In this document: positions 8,713 to 20,300 of the stretch, piece after piece
Layout of the letters: each line of letters opens with the position of its first letter
Numbering within the stretch: the first letter of the stretch is position 1
NCBI GenBank assembly: GCA_021234155.1
Contig: JAJEKV010000014.1
Location: 642,949 to 706,948 of the forward strand
Source of the DNA: Isoetes taiwanensis
Taxonomy: Eukaryota > Streptophyta > Lycopodiopsida > Isoetales > Isoetaceae
Reading direction: 5' to 3'
DNA length: 64,000 nt
Translations under genes and position numbers: made by a program
The notes under the pieces: model-generated
The model's input: the letters and a program-made list of their open reading frames with translations, nothing else
The model's database searches: none
Told to the model about the DNA's origin: nothing

Positions 8713-10357
8713 TGTGATGTCCCCTACTTCCTCTACGATGCTCCCATCGTATCAGAAGGCAAAGTTCATCCCCCTGACAGCCAAACTGGCAGGGGCTATC
8801 CACCTGTCACCAATCCCAAGAGATGGGCCAGCACGGAAGATTGGATGGGTCATTTGCCCCGTCTTCCTTCGGGTCGACCTAGCTGCGAAAGTGCAAATAA
8901 ACATGAGCACATAACATCAATACATCAATAAAGTCACCCCAAAGGGTGAATACATCACAATATAACAAGAGCAACATCATCAACATCAGCAATCAAAGGG
9001 GATCCTACCCAGGGCTCAGACTCATGGGGGATCGATTGATGGCTTGGGCCTCCAGAAGTCAATGCAGACCGAATTCATGGCAAATAGATTGGGCTGGCAT
9101 AAGAACATGGCTGTTGGGTAGTCCATTCCATCCGTCCCTCCCGTCAGGGAAGATGCCCTCCGGACCGCGCAAGGTGGTCGCCTATTACGCGGCTCACTGG
9201 GACTCTTTTGATATCTGCTTTTTCCTCTTCCGCTTAGCAAAGCCAGCCCCCTGAGTGCACACTTTGCAGAGTAGGTTGAAAAGTATTGGGACCGGACTAT
9301 AGCCTGCCGGGTGCATAGCCAAGAGGGCTACTGCTGGGTTGCATCTCCCCAGCCCCGATGAGGCAGGAGGAGAGTAACCTCCCCTCCAGAGGCATGCATG
9401 CCCATCACAGGCGGCTAGAGGGCCACTGCCCTTATTCGACTTGAACCCCATTGAAGGTGACGCATCACCCAAGAGGTGTCGAGCTCATGCCTTGCCCACA
9501 CGCAGTGGCAAACCATTAAGCCTAGCCCACTGAGATCCCTGGTAGGCTTTACACACCAGAGGGATCAATCTGTGATGGGACAAGTCCCCCTTATCCCTCG
9601 GTCTAGCCCCGCCACCCACAACCAGGCGGGCTCCTATGCACGGGCCATATTAATTGGGAATTAATGAGGCTATCTAGGATCATCTGCTACGGAGGCTTTT
9701 AGGGTCTCTATCCCCCTTCCCAATACATAAGAGAGCACAGAGTGGAATCATCATCATCATAAAGAACTGAAATGTATAATATCTAACCTATCTACCTAAA
9801 CATCCAGAGTTAGGTTCCTTTGTTAGAGCTTGTGACCTCGGAATCTATAAGGCCTCTAAGGCTGAACTAACATGCTAAACCAACTCATTGCCAGACTAAA
9901 ATGCGGCATTGCACAACAGAATGACCATTTACCTGATCCCTGACTCGCTCCTCCTTTTCGGAATGCGTCCATACCTTCGTTCAGGCCGAAGGCGGCTGCT
10001 GCTGGAAGATTTGTTGTGCAAATGCAGCTTTTCGGAGCCTGGCAATGTGAATTAGGGTCTTGGCTTGGCCAGAATGATCCAAGGAAACCCTAATTGCGAA
10101 AAGGAGAAAGGTTTAGGGTTTAAGGAAAGCCCTTATATGGGGACTTTTAAGGTTAGGTTAACATTGGCCAAATGGGGTTTTTCCATTTGGCAATGGGGGT
10201 TTATAGTTGTATATGTTTATTAAACATGCACAACATACGAGGTTGCCCCCTAGGTGCAACCCTTTACGGTTCGCCCGTACTTGTCCTGATGACATGTATG
10301 TGTGACGTGGCAGTATAATATACGTATTTGGATCGTATATTATACTAGAACGTCACA
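8713..10357 (-). mobile_element. 5' LTR of a minus-strand retrotransposon (TGTGA family)
   Basis: A 1645-bp LTR read right to left: it starts TGTGACGT at 10357 and ends ACATCACA at 8713. It is collinear with the LTR at 33573-35330 in opposite orientation, apart from a MITE present only there. A primer site follows at once, so this is a 5' LTR and not a solo LTR. No gag or pol of this element is visible further left; instead the hairpin repeats and the H3-like/acidic-tail genes follow, and no second LTR is found before the left edge. The element is therefore truncated, very long, or replaced inside. Confidence 0.85.
10301..10357. repeat. 57-bp near-palindrome at LTR start
   Basis: TGTGACGT and AGTATAATATACG in one arm are mirrored in the other, so the first 57 bp of the LTR can form a long hairpin. 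The same structure is at 33573-33629. Confidence 0.85.
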
Positions 10358-10885
10358 CAAACTTAGCAAAATGTCAAATGAAATAATAGATATAGAGACT
10401 CTTGCTACAATGGTCTATATCAATTTCATTACAAAGTTAAGCCTGTCGAAATTCAATGATATAGACCAATACTTTAACCACAAAGTCTATCACAACATTT
10501 ATCTTCTATTAACTGTACATCCGACAGCCCAAGCTCTGATTGATGGGAATCTTCAATCAGCAACCTGTATCAACCCGATGAACCCATCTGTCTATTCATT
10601 TTATTGTTATACTCATTGCTCCGGCTATTAAGCCAAACCAAATGCTCCATATCCATTTTTGGTTTGAACTATTATAGAACACCATGTATATCTTTATCCT
10701 AATAATGCCCTGAATATCTTCGGCCCTTTTTATTTCATATAGATTAAATATAACTCTTAACCCAACCATATAACCTAGGTCTACTGTTGAGACCATATAT
10801 ACTGATAACTTCATATACATGTTTTCTTCAACCACATGCAGTATCTATAAGCCCATTACTTAGATGCATTCTTTTGTGTATACAT
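10358..10885. other. No gene seen
   Basis: AT-rich sequence with a small inverted repeat (GGTCTATATC near 10412 and GATATAGACC near 10458). It may be the 5' part of the degenerate LTR that is recognisable from about 10885. Confidence 0.4.
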
Positions 10886-12010
10886 TGATTCTACATGATA
10901 TAATCTTATCAGTATGAATAGTTGGATGATTAGATTCTATTTTATGCTTTATTTGAGATTATGATGGATGTTTTGTATGTGATTGTTCTCTCTTTCTGTT
11001 TCTCCTGTGTGTATGGGTTAAAGGGAGGTAAAGACTTAAAAGGCTACCTAGGAATAGAGATGCTCTTAGTTAGAAACCCTTAAATCCCATTAAATGCGGC
11101 CTGTCCACAAGAGCCCTCCTGGTTGTCGATGATATGATATGGCTGAGCACCAAACAAGAATCATAGTGGTGAAGTGGGGGTGGGACCTTACCTAACGTGG
11201 CTACAAGGCTCCCTATTGCGGCTGAATCTATAGTCGGTCATTGCGTATGGGCCGAGTTTGGGTCTGACACCTCCTGGGTCACATGATATGTGCCGATAAG
11301 GACGTCCTGGGCTCGATGTGCGCACTACGGTGGCCTATGGATTTTGAGGGTTTCAATCCGGTACGAATGCGTGGTTGCCAATGGGGCCACGATCCTCTAG
11401 CCACCCATGGAAGCACCATGCTCTGGGAAGGATTCCTCCTTCCCTGCCTCATTGGACTGGGGAGATGTAACTCATAGGGTGAATCCATGAGATTGCGTAT
11501 ATGGAAGGCTACAACCATGCCATAGCATGACTCAACCTATCTGCAAAGTGTGCACAGAAGGGGCAGATGAAGTGGACTACCCTAGCCATTGTTCTATACC
11601 AGCCAACGCCATTGCCACTATTCTTGTCTGTTGGTATTCGGAGGCCCTGCCTGTCAGTTGACACCATTGAATCTGAACCAAAGATTAGACCCTTCATTTA
11701 TGATGCATTTGTTATGTTTCCTACTATTACGATGTGTTGTGCTATTGATGGATGTCCCATCCTTAAAGGTGGCATATTATTTTATATATTATGTGCTTGG
11801 TGCTAACTTTTATGTACGCTTCTGCTATATAGGATTCCCATAGAAGGCATGGGGCGAATGACACCTCCATGTCCTTCACTCGGACACTTGGCCATCACAA
11901 GTGGTCCGAGGCAGACGGGGGGGTCCTTCTGTGGTGATGTGGTTGCCATGGGAGGGGAATTTCCAGTATTTGCACGATGGGAGCATCGTATAGGTTCAGG
12001 GAGCGTCACA
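10885..12010 (+). mobile_element. Degenerate solo LTR, TGTGA family
   Basis: Collinear with the LTR at 46329-47917 (shared words include GAGATTATGATGGATG, TAAATCCCATTA.ATGCGGCCTGT, TATAGTCGGTCA, AACGTCCTGGGCTCG-like text and CCATGGGAGGGGAATTTCC) and, more distantly, with those at 8713 and 33573. It ends GAGCATCGTATAGG...GCGTCACA at 12010. No primer site follows, so it is probably a solo or fragmentary LTR. The 5' limit is uncertain. Confidence 0.7.
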
Positions 12011-12700
12011 ATACTCACCTTCCAAACTTTGCCTACACATTGAACATGGGTCCACAACGACTTAAAGCCTACTGGAAGGAGAAGCGAGCCAGTTATTCTT
12101 GTGAAAAAACATGGGTGTACATAGGTACAGAACAATGAAAGTCACATTCGCCTGAAGCAATATCTAGATACATGCTGCCTGGTAAGGTTTGGGATGCTAA
12201 TGCGTTAGAGCTAGTAAAGACATCACAATACAAAAATCAGATTAATCGTGAAGAAGCGCAGGACGATTGTGTGTATTTCACAAGAGTACACCGCCTCAGA
12301 ATTGAAACAAGTAGATGGGCTCAGGAGGAGTGAGAAACACAGGGTATAACAATGTTGCCAAAGGAGATATTTAAGAGGAATGCCACACTATTCAGAACTA
12401 CCCAACATTTGTGGCTATTCAGATACGATATATCTGGTGGATGGACAGTAGTTGGCTAATGCGTTCTTTATGGATGCATCCTATAGGTCTTTTGGTCTCA
12501 ATGGACGATAAAATTCAATCCAATCCAATTCGTAATCCATGATGATGTCAAAAGTCATCATCATAAATGTCATGTAATGCAAATTATATAATAGCTCATT
12601 ACAAGACATTTAATGGAATGGCAAGGGGGAGAGGTTTCAGGGTGTGGACAAGCCCGACATTGAAGTAAAAATGGTGCAATATCGTCCCCCCTTGCCCCCC
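12011..12700. other. No gene seen
   Basis: No coding frame or known element was recognised. It ends in a C-rich run near 12690-12710 next to the AAAT repeat. Confidence 0.4.
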
Positions 12701-12708
12701 CCCACCCC

Positions 12709-12753
12709 AAAAAAATAAAATAAAATAAATAAATAAATAAATAAATAAATAAA
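12709..12753. repeat. (AAAT)n microsatellite
   Basis: About ten AAAT/AAATA units in a row. Confidence 0.9.
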
Positions 12754-12754
12754 G

Positions 12755-13122
12755 ATTCCCCGAAATTCGCCATGATCCCATTAGATTATTTGTAATTCCC
12801 TCGAGATTCACTGTGACTCCTCAAGGTTCTCCCAAGATACCCTGAGATTTTCTCATAACTCCTTTGATTTCCCAATGTTTCCTTTAATCCCACCAAGATT
12901 CCCCTATATTTTTGGAGATTCATCTAAATTTCCTCAATATTCCTTGAGATTCCTTCACTCCTCAAGATTCCCTTTAGACTTTCTAGTTTCTCTGCGAGAT
13001 TCCCCTAGAGATATCCTCAAGATTTTGTGGGATCCCCTAAGGTTATTTGCTATTTTCTGAAGATTCCATGAGATTTTCTTAAATTCCCTTAAGATTTCTT
13101 TAAATTCCTTTAGATTTCCTAG
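12755..13122. repeat. Degenerate AGATTCC tandem array, left part
   Basis: More than fifteen loose copies of an AAGATTCCCTT-like word spaced about 15-25 bp. The order is irregular and no unit is exact, so this is an old, eroded minisatellite. A similar block reappears at 14165-14370. Confidence 0.75.
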
Positions 13123-14164
13123 AGGTGGACCTACACATGGAACACATTCATTTCAATGTTCTTGAGAAGAAGAGTCGAAAGTGCAAGCCGCGCTCCATTC
13201 TGACCTATGCATTGCAAGTTACGATCCTTGAAGTTTGCTTGAAAAAGAAAAGGGTGTAAGAAAGAAACAACATATAATGACTTCTTATCTTATATACATG
13301 TGTTATTCATTGGGCAATCAAATCCAAAATTGAACAAGGTGCTACGCACAGAGGGTTGCCCTCCACTTTCTTGAGGGTGAAGTGGCCTAAATATAATCGT
13401 GAAGTCATGTTTTTACAATCTATATTTAAATTAAACTAGACCTCTACCATATTCTTGCAATCAGTTTGTAATTCTGCTACATTCATGTACAAGCCTATCC
13501 ACAAGTACCCATCGATCAAATTGTGCATGTAACTGAATAGTTTAGTATTCTCGTCTCCGTGGCATCGCATCCCCGTTCTTGATCAACAACTGGATTGGCC
13601 ATCTCAGATAAATAAATTGTGTCGGTTAGCCAATTTCCACACCAGCTACCCAGCAACAATGGTGACTACCAGTTTACATGTAAGGGTAGGTTTGGAGCAA
13701 TCACTAGCATATCCTAGGTATATTCCAGCATATACCTAGGATATGCCACAAACCCACATAAGTGAGGGTTTGCCCCCCTAGGGGCAACACAAAAAGCACA
13801 TCAATATCTAAAAATGCAGTTATTCTTAGCGTCAAATTATCTTTATTGCTTTTAATCAATGATCAATTCCTGGTGAAGGATGTCCCCGAGCGTGTGGGTT
13901 GTCTTTGACTCAGATAAGTCGAATTCAATGTTCCCTCTAACTAGTAGCATAAGTGTAGTTGGTGAACAACCTATAGGAAATGCATCCATGCGCACTTGCA
14001 ATCTACTCAAATTGTGAATGTTAAGTCGTTCAAGAATTGTTATATTCCCATTAAGTGTACAACATGCAGAACACAAGTCTTGACTGTTAAAAAGGTTAGA
14101 ACCTTCAACTTATGGTTCTGTATTGCCAACAATCTTGGGTGCACCATTTTAGATTGTTCAAAAG
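13123..14164. other. About 1 kb separating the two AGATTCC blocks; no gene seen
   Basis: No coding frame is convincing. It includes one copy of a dispersed palindromic repeat (13665-13795). It may be a mobile element that split the AGATTCC array, but terminal repeats or a target duplication were not identified. Confidence 0.35.
13665..13795 (+). repeat. Dispersed repeat with double palindrome, copy 1
   Basis: Contains AGCATATCCTAGGTATAT mirrored by ATATACCTAGGATATGC, then GAGGGTTTGCCCCCCTAGGG with its own GCCCC..GGGGC palindrome. The same arrangement is at 18235-18362 in the same orientation. Confidence 0.75.
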
Positions 14165-14370
14165 TCTTGTTATTCCCTTAAGATTCCTTTAAATTATTCA
14201 AGAGCTTTTATCCAAGTTTCATAGAGATTCTGTAAAGATTCTTTAGAATTCAATAAACATATGCTTAGATTCTACCCCACTACATGAGTTTTGCATGAAA
14301 TCTATGGGATTCTTAAGGGAATCTATACAGAATCTTAAGGAATATCCATCCCTGTCTTGAGGAGATTCGT
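14165..14370. repeat. Degenerate AGATTCC tandem array, right part
   Basis: AGATTCCTTTAAATT, AGATTCTGTAAAG, AGATTCTTTAG and inverted GGAATCT forms; same word family as 12755-13122. Confidence 0.65.
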
Positions 14371-14385
14371 AGATAGATCCGCCAA

Positions 14386-14483
14386 GTCAAAGCAACATCT
14401 GATACATTTCGGGCAGATTTTGTATTTTTTTATAGTCAAAGCAACATCTGATACATTTCGGGCAGATTTTGTATTTTTTTATA
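14386..14483. repeat. Exact 49-bp tandem duplication
   Basis: Two identical 49-bp units (14386-14434 and 14435-14483), each starting GTCAAAGCAACATCTGATAC. Perfect identity points to a recent event. Confidence 0.95.
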
Positions 14484-16020
14484 GAAGCCGGACGACCTTG
14501 TGAATATAAAGGAAAGGAAGAAAGAGAACCGCATGTCTTTTCATACCGCTGGCAACAAATTTCTGCGTTTTTGTGGAGATAAGGAAAGCACAACTGACTA
14601 GCTTCAAAACCGTGCCCGTGCCCAAACTCTAATCCAATGTCTAGACATTTTTATTAGTTGTCTATCGGTTATTTTTACCAGTTGCTTATCGGTAGGGCGC
14701 AATGCATCTTCCAACTTGGGACTGCCAAATGTCATTGCCAAACTACATGCCAGAGCAAAATTGCGATCCAACTTCTCGACTGTTATTCTTTTTATCGATC
14801 TTAGTCTTTTTAAACAATATTCACACTGCCCTTATAAGTTGATCAATGGGCCGCATTTAATCATATGCAAGAACACAAACATCATATGCAAGAACACAAT
14901 CGAGGGCTATATACCTGCAAATTCATATATCACAAATCATATCGAGTTGGTTAGTCATATGAGGATAAATCACCATACATTGTATATATATACACAAAAT
15001 GACCATTCACATCTACACATATTATTATGTATAATGTGCCCATAGCAAATGCCTTAAAAAAGGACACGTTAATTGGCAGTTTGACGAAGCATTACAGACA
15101 TCACAACCAGAAGTTGCACATGGCATGCATTGGCCGAGTAGTTTAGAACATCATAAAACAATAAGCATCAACCCACTTCATAAATACGAACAATTTTTTG
15201 CCTATTCAATTTGGAAAGGCAATAAATAAGAGCCGCATTGTTGCAATATCAGAAATTATATTGGTAACGCCGCCGCATGTTACAAAAGAGTCGTAGTCCT
15301 TGCACCGACCATTAGGAAGGCAAAAGACCTTGGGCGTTCACATTTCGACATGTTGCAAGTATGGCACTATGACTGCACAAAACGCCCAAGTATGAAGCGA
15401 CCATATTATGCTTGAACTTGCCAAACAACCTTGAAGCGTTCACGTTCGGGCATATTGCGATATACCGGTGGTTATAAAGGCTCTATGACCAACAAAATGC
15501 TTAGTATGAAGCTTGCATATAAACTTGCAAACCGACCTTGTGAATATATAACTTTTCTCGGGTTAAAAATGGTGCGGATTTCGTCAATGACTATAAACAT
15601 TCTACTGCATGTTTACACGTTAGTAAAGACTCGATCTTGGTTTTCCACCGCATTTTCTGCAATGTTCTAGGGCCAACTCATTGTGGTGACAAAGCAATAT
15701 AACTTTAGAATGTTTACATTGAGCAATCAGAGATAAACCAATAGCTTTCAACTCTAGTTTATCCGAGTAACGCGATCCACAAGGCGACCATCAACATATG
15801 TTCCTTTGTGTGTTTCAAGCTCGGGCACACTTCATGTCTTTGAATAATAAAGTTAAAATGTTATCACAACTTTCAGCCGTAAATAATATCACGTATCAAT
15901 GGTCATACAAAAACGTTATGGCCAATTCATGAAGAAAATATTAAGATAACATGATGAAGAGAAAACGAGCAACTCCACCTTAGTAGCGGGTTTTCCATTC
16001 ACTTTGGCAAATCCCTCCTT
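14484..16020. other. No intact gene; repeated ~110-bp units
   Basis: At about 15326-15548 two diverged copies of a ~110-bp unit follow each other (words ACCTTG.GCGTTCAC, TATGAAGC, TATGACC/TATGACT). The minus strand of this stretch is broken by stops. It could be an extension of the PPR-like relic at 16025-16360, because PPR genes are built of ~105-bp units, but the protein signal is too weak to decide. Confidence 0.35.
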
Positions 16021-16024
16021 AATG

Positions 16025-16360
16025 CTACTCGCACAATTGGGCTCTGGCCGACTCTAGGAAGCTGCTCGCGATCCAAGCATCGACGAGGTCTTGCAAGTTT
16101 GGTGGAGAAGCTGCGGCAAAAAAAACCTTGTGGGGGGCATCGGCTGAACGAAAAATGCAAAATCTTTGTCGAGCTCCAATTTCTAGCAAGATGTTGCAGC
16201 CACGGCTCCCCGGAAGAGAATCAAAGCGACTTTTGAGAAGTTGTGTTACCACCGATTTCGCTAACAAATCATGCTCCACATGGCAATAAGTGCATTCCGC
16301 CAAGCTTTGGCAATAGGCGATGGATTTAATCGCCAAAAGCAAATCGTAGTGAGGCGCCAT
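16025..16360 (-). pseudogene. Possible relic of a PPR-type protein
   Basis: A 111-codon minus-strand frame from 16360 to 16025. The first 40 residues (LLLAIKSIAYCQSLAEC) and the block KVFFAAASPPNLQDLVDAW resemble the spacing and residues of pentatricopeptide repeats of the plant organelle RNA-editing class (compare the usual A.KVFD....PN...WNA.I pattern). It is far shorter than a real PPR gene (usually over 400 residues), and the sequence downstream is interrupted. If right, it would have acted in a mitochondrion or plastid. The resemblance is by eye only, and an unrelated chance frame is possible. Confidence 0.3.
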
Positions 16361-18234
16361 TGTTTTCTCACACGTTCATGTGCATCTCACTTAAATAGTT
16401 ACCTTTAGCGCATTATGATATGATAGTCGAAATGCCAAGCTTTCCATGCAAAAGTGACAAGAGCCAATCTACCACCTTCTCATCATGCTTTAGCCACGAA
16501 GAAATAAGCTTACATAGAGTGTATGTCCAAGTTACAACAGTTGAGCAGGTTGGCGACTTACGGATAACTCTTATTGTATAATAGTCATTGCAGTGGATCG
16601 CCACTTTCTGTGTTAAAACCAATGTTGCAATATAGAAGAAGAAGATTTCCACAAGGCGGCGTCCTATCGGACATGTGACACTTTACAACACACCCAGATG
16701 GGTCCCGCCCCCACCACCCATTCTTTGAAGTGGGTCCTTCCCCCACCAACTTTACATTGCATGGCCAAAACCAATGTTGAACCAATGACCTTAGAACAAG
16801 GAAAACATTTAAGAAAAGATACAGTACTGATATAACATGACACTGAAAGGTTTCTATCAGCTGCTCATGAACTAATTATACACAAGCAATTAATCTGCAT
16901 GACAATTGTGTGCGTCATGCCAAACTCTATTTCAGAGGAAAATATCTTCTATGCAAATGCCACCACAGCCTACTTTCATTACATTACTCTAAAAGCATCA
17001 TCAAAGCCTTCATCTATTGCATAATGCAAAAGCATGCAGAGGACTGAAACATTTATAGCGAAATAATTGTTGGCCCACAATTTCTATCATAAAATCATTG
17101 ATGTTATACGATAAGTCTGATGTGAATCCTGCTACCCTATTTCACTAGCAAAACATATTGTGTTCGAGTTAAAACTGAAAGGATCGTATTCCTGGTAAAT
17201 ACTTTCACAATGCATGTTTACAGGCAAAAAAAAGGAAGTCACACCTTTGTTTTCTACCACGCAATTATAATAAGATCACACAATAAATATTACTGCTTTC
17301 ATGTTAATTGTACCTGTTGACAATCATCGTTGTGCACTCAAGATATTCTGTTAAAACTTACGAAGCAAATATGGGAGTGCAGCTCAGGTGGCAAGTTTTG
17401 CAGTAAAGCAAACAATGTAAATTTCCATGATTCTACCATATCCATTCTCGAATCATCCTACCCAAACATTAGTAGAAGCATACTTAGCAACAAACCAACG
17501 TATGGTTTTTCATGTGACGCATACAAAATTTTCACCTTAAAGTAAATATAAAGTTGTGAGTAAATCTTACAGGATAACGCAACTTGGTATCTGCCACCAT
17601 TTTAGCATTTAGAACTCCCGAGGTTCCAATAGTAAAGCCCGTAAAGCTTGGTTTATTCTCTGTTTTTGATATCATCTCTTCGATTGACAATATGTTTGAT
17701 GTCCTTGAAAGAGAAAATGTCCCAGTTTCACTGCGCAGATAAAACTCTTGGTTATCATTTCATTTTTCTCAAATGCCTAAAACGTGGATGCAAGCGACCG
17801 ATTCTAAAAGGAAAATTGAAAAAGGAAAATATTGTACCTACTACTATTTCAGGTGACTACTCCGCTTCAATGAAATGATTACGGTGACTCCGCTTCTTTG
17901 AAACACGAAAGAAAAACACGATTTAGGTAAGCCTTCACAAGAAACAGGGGCTACAGAGAAAAATCGAGCTAGGTTCATGGCTATGGCAGGGCGGCGTTGG
18001 GTAAACAGAGTTCTATTTGCTACTATCACGCAAGGAAAAGCAAAAATCGAACCTCTTGAACTGCTATGCTACATCCTAAGCTCTTTTCTAGAAGCAAACG
18101 ATTCCCAGCAAAGAAAATCATGAAAGGCAGAGTAAATAACTGCCATGCTCTTGGACGCCAGAGGAAAATGCTTGGAAGAAGAAGAAGGGTCGAGCTGCCC
18201 CATTGCCACGCCTGCGAAGGAATGGGGCTGGATG
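16361..18234. other. No gene seen
   Basis: Low-complexity AT-rich sequence. A short plus-strand frame at 17981-18121 starts MAMAGRRWVNRVLF, which looks like an organelle targeting peptide, but nothing supports a following exon. Confidence 0.4.
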
Positions 18235-18362
18235 ACCGAGCATTTACAGGCAGCAGCCAGTTTTTAGCAGTCATCAGCATATGCTAGGTATATGCCAGCA
18301 TATACTTGAATATGCCCACATACCCACATAAACGAGGGTTTGCCCCCCTAGGGGCAACCCAA
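18235..18362 (+). repeat. Dispersed repeat with double palindrome, copy 2
   Basis: Matches 13665-13795: AGCATATGCTAGGTATAT mirrored by ATATACTTGAATATGC, then GAGGGTTTGCCCCCCTAGGG. Confidence 0.75.
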
Positions 18363-18873
18363 AAAATAGAGCATTAGTCTAGCGACAATTGCAAACATAT
18401 GCCAACCTTAACGTCCCTAAGGCAACAAGGTAAACCTTAGTTGCACAATAGGCCATCACATTAGATACACAACTAAATAAATAGGAATTCTTAGATAGTG
18501 ACAAGTTCTAGAGTCACCCTTACAATCATATAGTATTAAAACCTATATAGTATTAAAACCTATATCTAGTACAAGGAATCTATATAATAAAAAATATACT
18601 ATTGTAGTAGATGTGTCAATAAATGCCACACATGCAATAGAATAGCATGCATGCATGATGCCATTAACACGAGCCTTTTTAATAAAAGTGCAAAGTAAGT
18701 ATTATTCAATATGGCCACTACTTGTCATGTATACTCGGACGTGTTCAATGGCCACCACGATTATTAGTCAAGCCAAGCATGTAGTATTGTGCCATGTGGT
18801 TGATCTTTGTGAATTTGCTCATATACTCTAGATATCCATTGCTAATCCTTCGGGATCTACATTGTATTCCAAG
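18363..18873. other. Upstream region of PRA1 gene
   Basis: AT-rich. A direct duplication of TATAGTATTAAAACCTATA lies at about 18529-18563. No clear TATA box was assigned. Confidence 0.4.
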
Positions 18874-19392
18874 ATGGGAAATATGGATGAGCAAATGGAT
18901 GAGATGAAGGCTTTTTGTTTCAAGATTAAAGAAATTGCTTCACGACGACGCTCGTGGATGAAATTGGTAGACCACACTGAATTCCTTAAGCCTGATTCCT
19001 TCAGTGATGCATCAATCCGCATTCGTAAAAATATCCACTATTTTAGAGTGAATTATATGATATTCCTTGTGGTGCTTATTATTTTATGCCTATTATGGAA
19101 CCCAGTGTTCTTGTTAGTGATGGTTTTTATGGTAGGAGCATGGATCTTTATGTATGTGTATAGGGCTGATCCAGTTATATTGTTCGATCGACCAATTGGT
19201 GAAAAGGAGGTGTTTATAGCCATGAGTATTGTAACGTTGGTGGTGTTCTTTGTTCTTACAAGTATTGGAGTCTTCCTTGTCTCCACTCTTCTTGTAGGTT
19301 TCCTTGTTATTTGCGTACATGGAGCTTTTAGAGTCCCAGATGACTTGTTTGTTGAGGAACAAGAATCCACATCATCATTTTATCCTGTTTAA
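18874..19392 (+). CDS. PRA1 family protein (prenylated Rab acceptor)
   Basis: A single-exon frame of 172 codons from ATG at 18874 to TAA at 19390-19392. The N-terminal ~50 residues are charged; then comes the PRA1 core: FSDASIRIRKNIHYFRVNY (about residues 49-67), a hydrophobic pair (about 68-105), a short polar link DPVILFDRPIG, a second hydrophobic pair (about 120-155), and a C-terminal HGAFRVPDDLF (DDLF is typical of plant PRA1). Known members are small four-helix endomembrane proteins that bind prenylated Rab GTPases and act in ER/Golgi traffic; usual length is 180-220 residues, so this one is slightly short at the N-terminus. The frame is open upstream of 18874 to a TAG at 18829 but has no ATG there. 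It looks intact amid repeats. The closest subfamily by eye is plant PRA1.F/E. Confidence 0.85.
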   Translation: MGNMDEQMDEMKAFCFKIKEIASRRRSWMKLVDHTEFLKPDSFSDASIRIRKNIHYFRVNYMIFLVVLIILCLLWNPVFLLVMVFMVGAWIFMYVYRADPVILFDRPIGEKEVFIAMSIVTLVVFFVLTSIGVFLVSTLLVGFLVICVHGAFRVPDDLFVEEQESTSSFYPV

Positions 19393-19681
19393 TCTATATT
19401 TATCTAATTTTGAAGAGCTCCATGATTCTTCTATTAATGAACTCTTCATCAACCATTTGTGTACTAAAAGTTTTAGATCACGTGTATTATATGTATGTTT
19501 GTTCTTTTGCTTTCCTGTGGTGTCGAAAGCCCATTTTTGGTTAGATTATCGTAGTGAATACAATAGGCTATGCCTCACCATCATTTAAATTTTAAAATGG
19601 CATTTATATTTATATAAGATATTTTAGTTGGAAATATAAAAAATAGTTGATCGTTCCAAATACAATTCCAATAATATCAGC

Positions 19682-20300
19682 TTTTTTTTTTTTTTTTTTT
19701 TTTTGAGGGATGAAAACCAAAAAGTTTATTAATCAGATATAAAAAATATAAAATTTACACGTCTCATCTAACTGTGTAAGCACAAAATGATGTCATAGGA
19801 GCACGAGCCTGAAGCACAATGTACTTACTCTAAAATAGGAGATTAACGATAAGAATCAATTTGAAGATACTGAATCCAAATATGTTCCGTCACTTCCGAC
19901 TCAAGGGAAGAATACTTGTAAGCTATTAGTATCTTTTTTGGGGCCACTGTAGTAACACCACATGGCAATGAATAAATGCCCCGAAAAATGTGGCGTCTGC
20001 GACACTCCCATATCGACCACAAGAGCCAACCAGAACCAAGATGGAATGCCCTCAGTTAAGCTGGGGGGCATGCATTGGGATAGGATGCCAAGAGAGTGCA
20101 TCGGCAGTCCAATGCGCTGTCAACAAACCTTGTAGCCAGGACCACGCCGGCTGAACCTCTAAACAATAAAAAAGACAATGCTCAAGAGTCTCAATATCTG
20201 AAAGGCAGAGCGGGCATATTGCAGATATACGAGCATCATAACGATGTCAGAAGGCATTAACATCTAGGCATCTGTGGATAACCCGTGGATTTAATTGTCT
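19682..20300 (-). mobile_element. 3' end of an L1-type LINE
   Basis: Begins (plus strand) with about 24 T, the poly(A) tail of a minus-strand insertion, next to CTGATTAATAAACTTTTTGG, a typical plant L1 3' end. Inward lies a broken frame with the C-terminal RT knuckle AICPLCLSDIETLEHCLFYC at about 20221-20162. Only the last ~600 bp are present, consistent with 5' truncation. Confidence 0.8.

Noticed and set aside
17981-18121. Small ORF starting MAMAGRRWVNRVLF with targeting-peptide look
   Set aside because: Only about 46 codons, no downstream exon or promoter support.
18862-18873. TTG start extending PRA1 by four codons
   Set aside because: Not an ATG; eukaryotic start placed at 18874.
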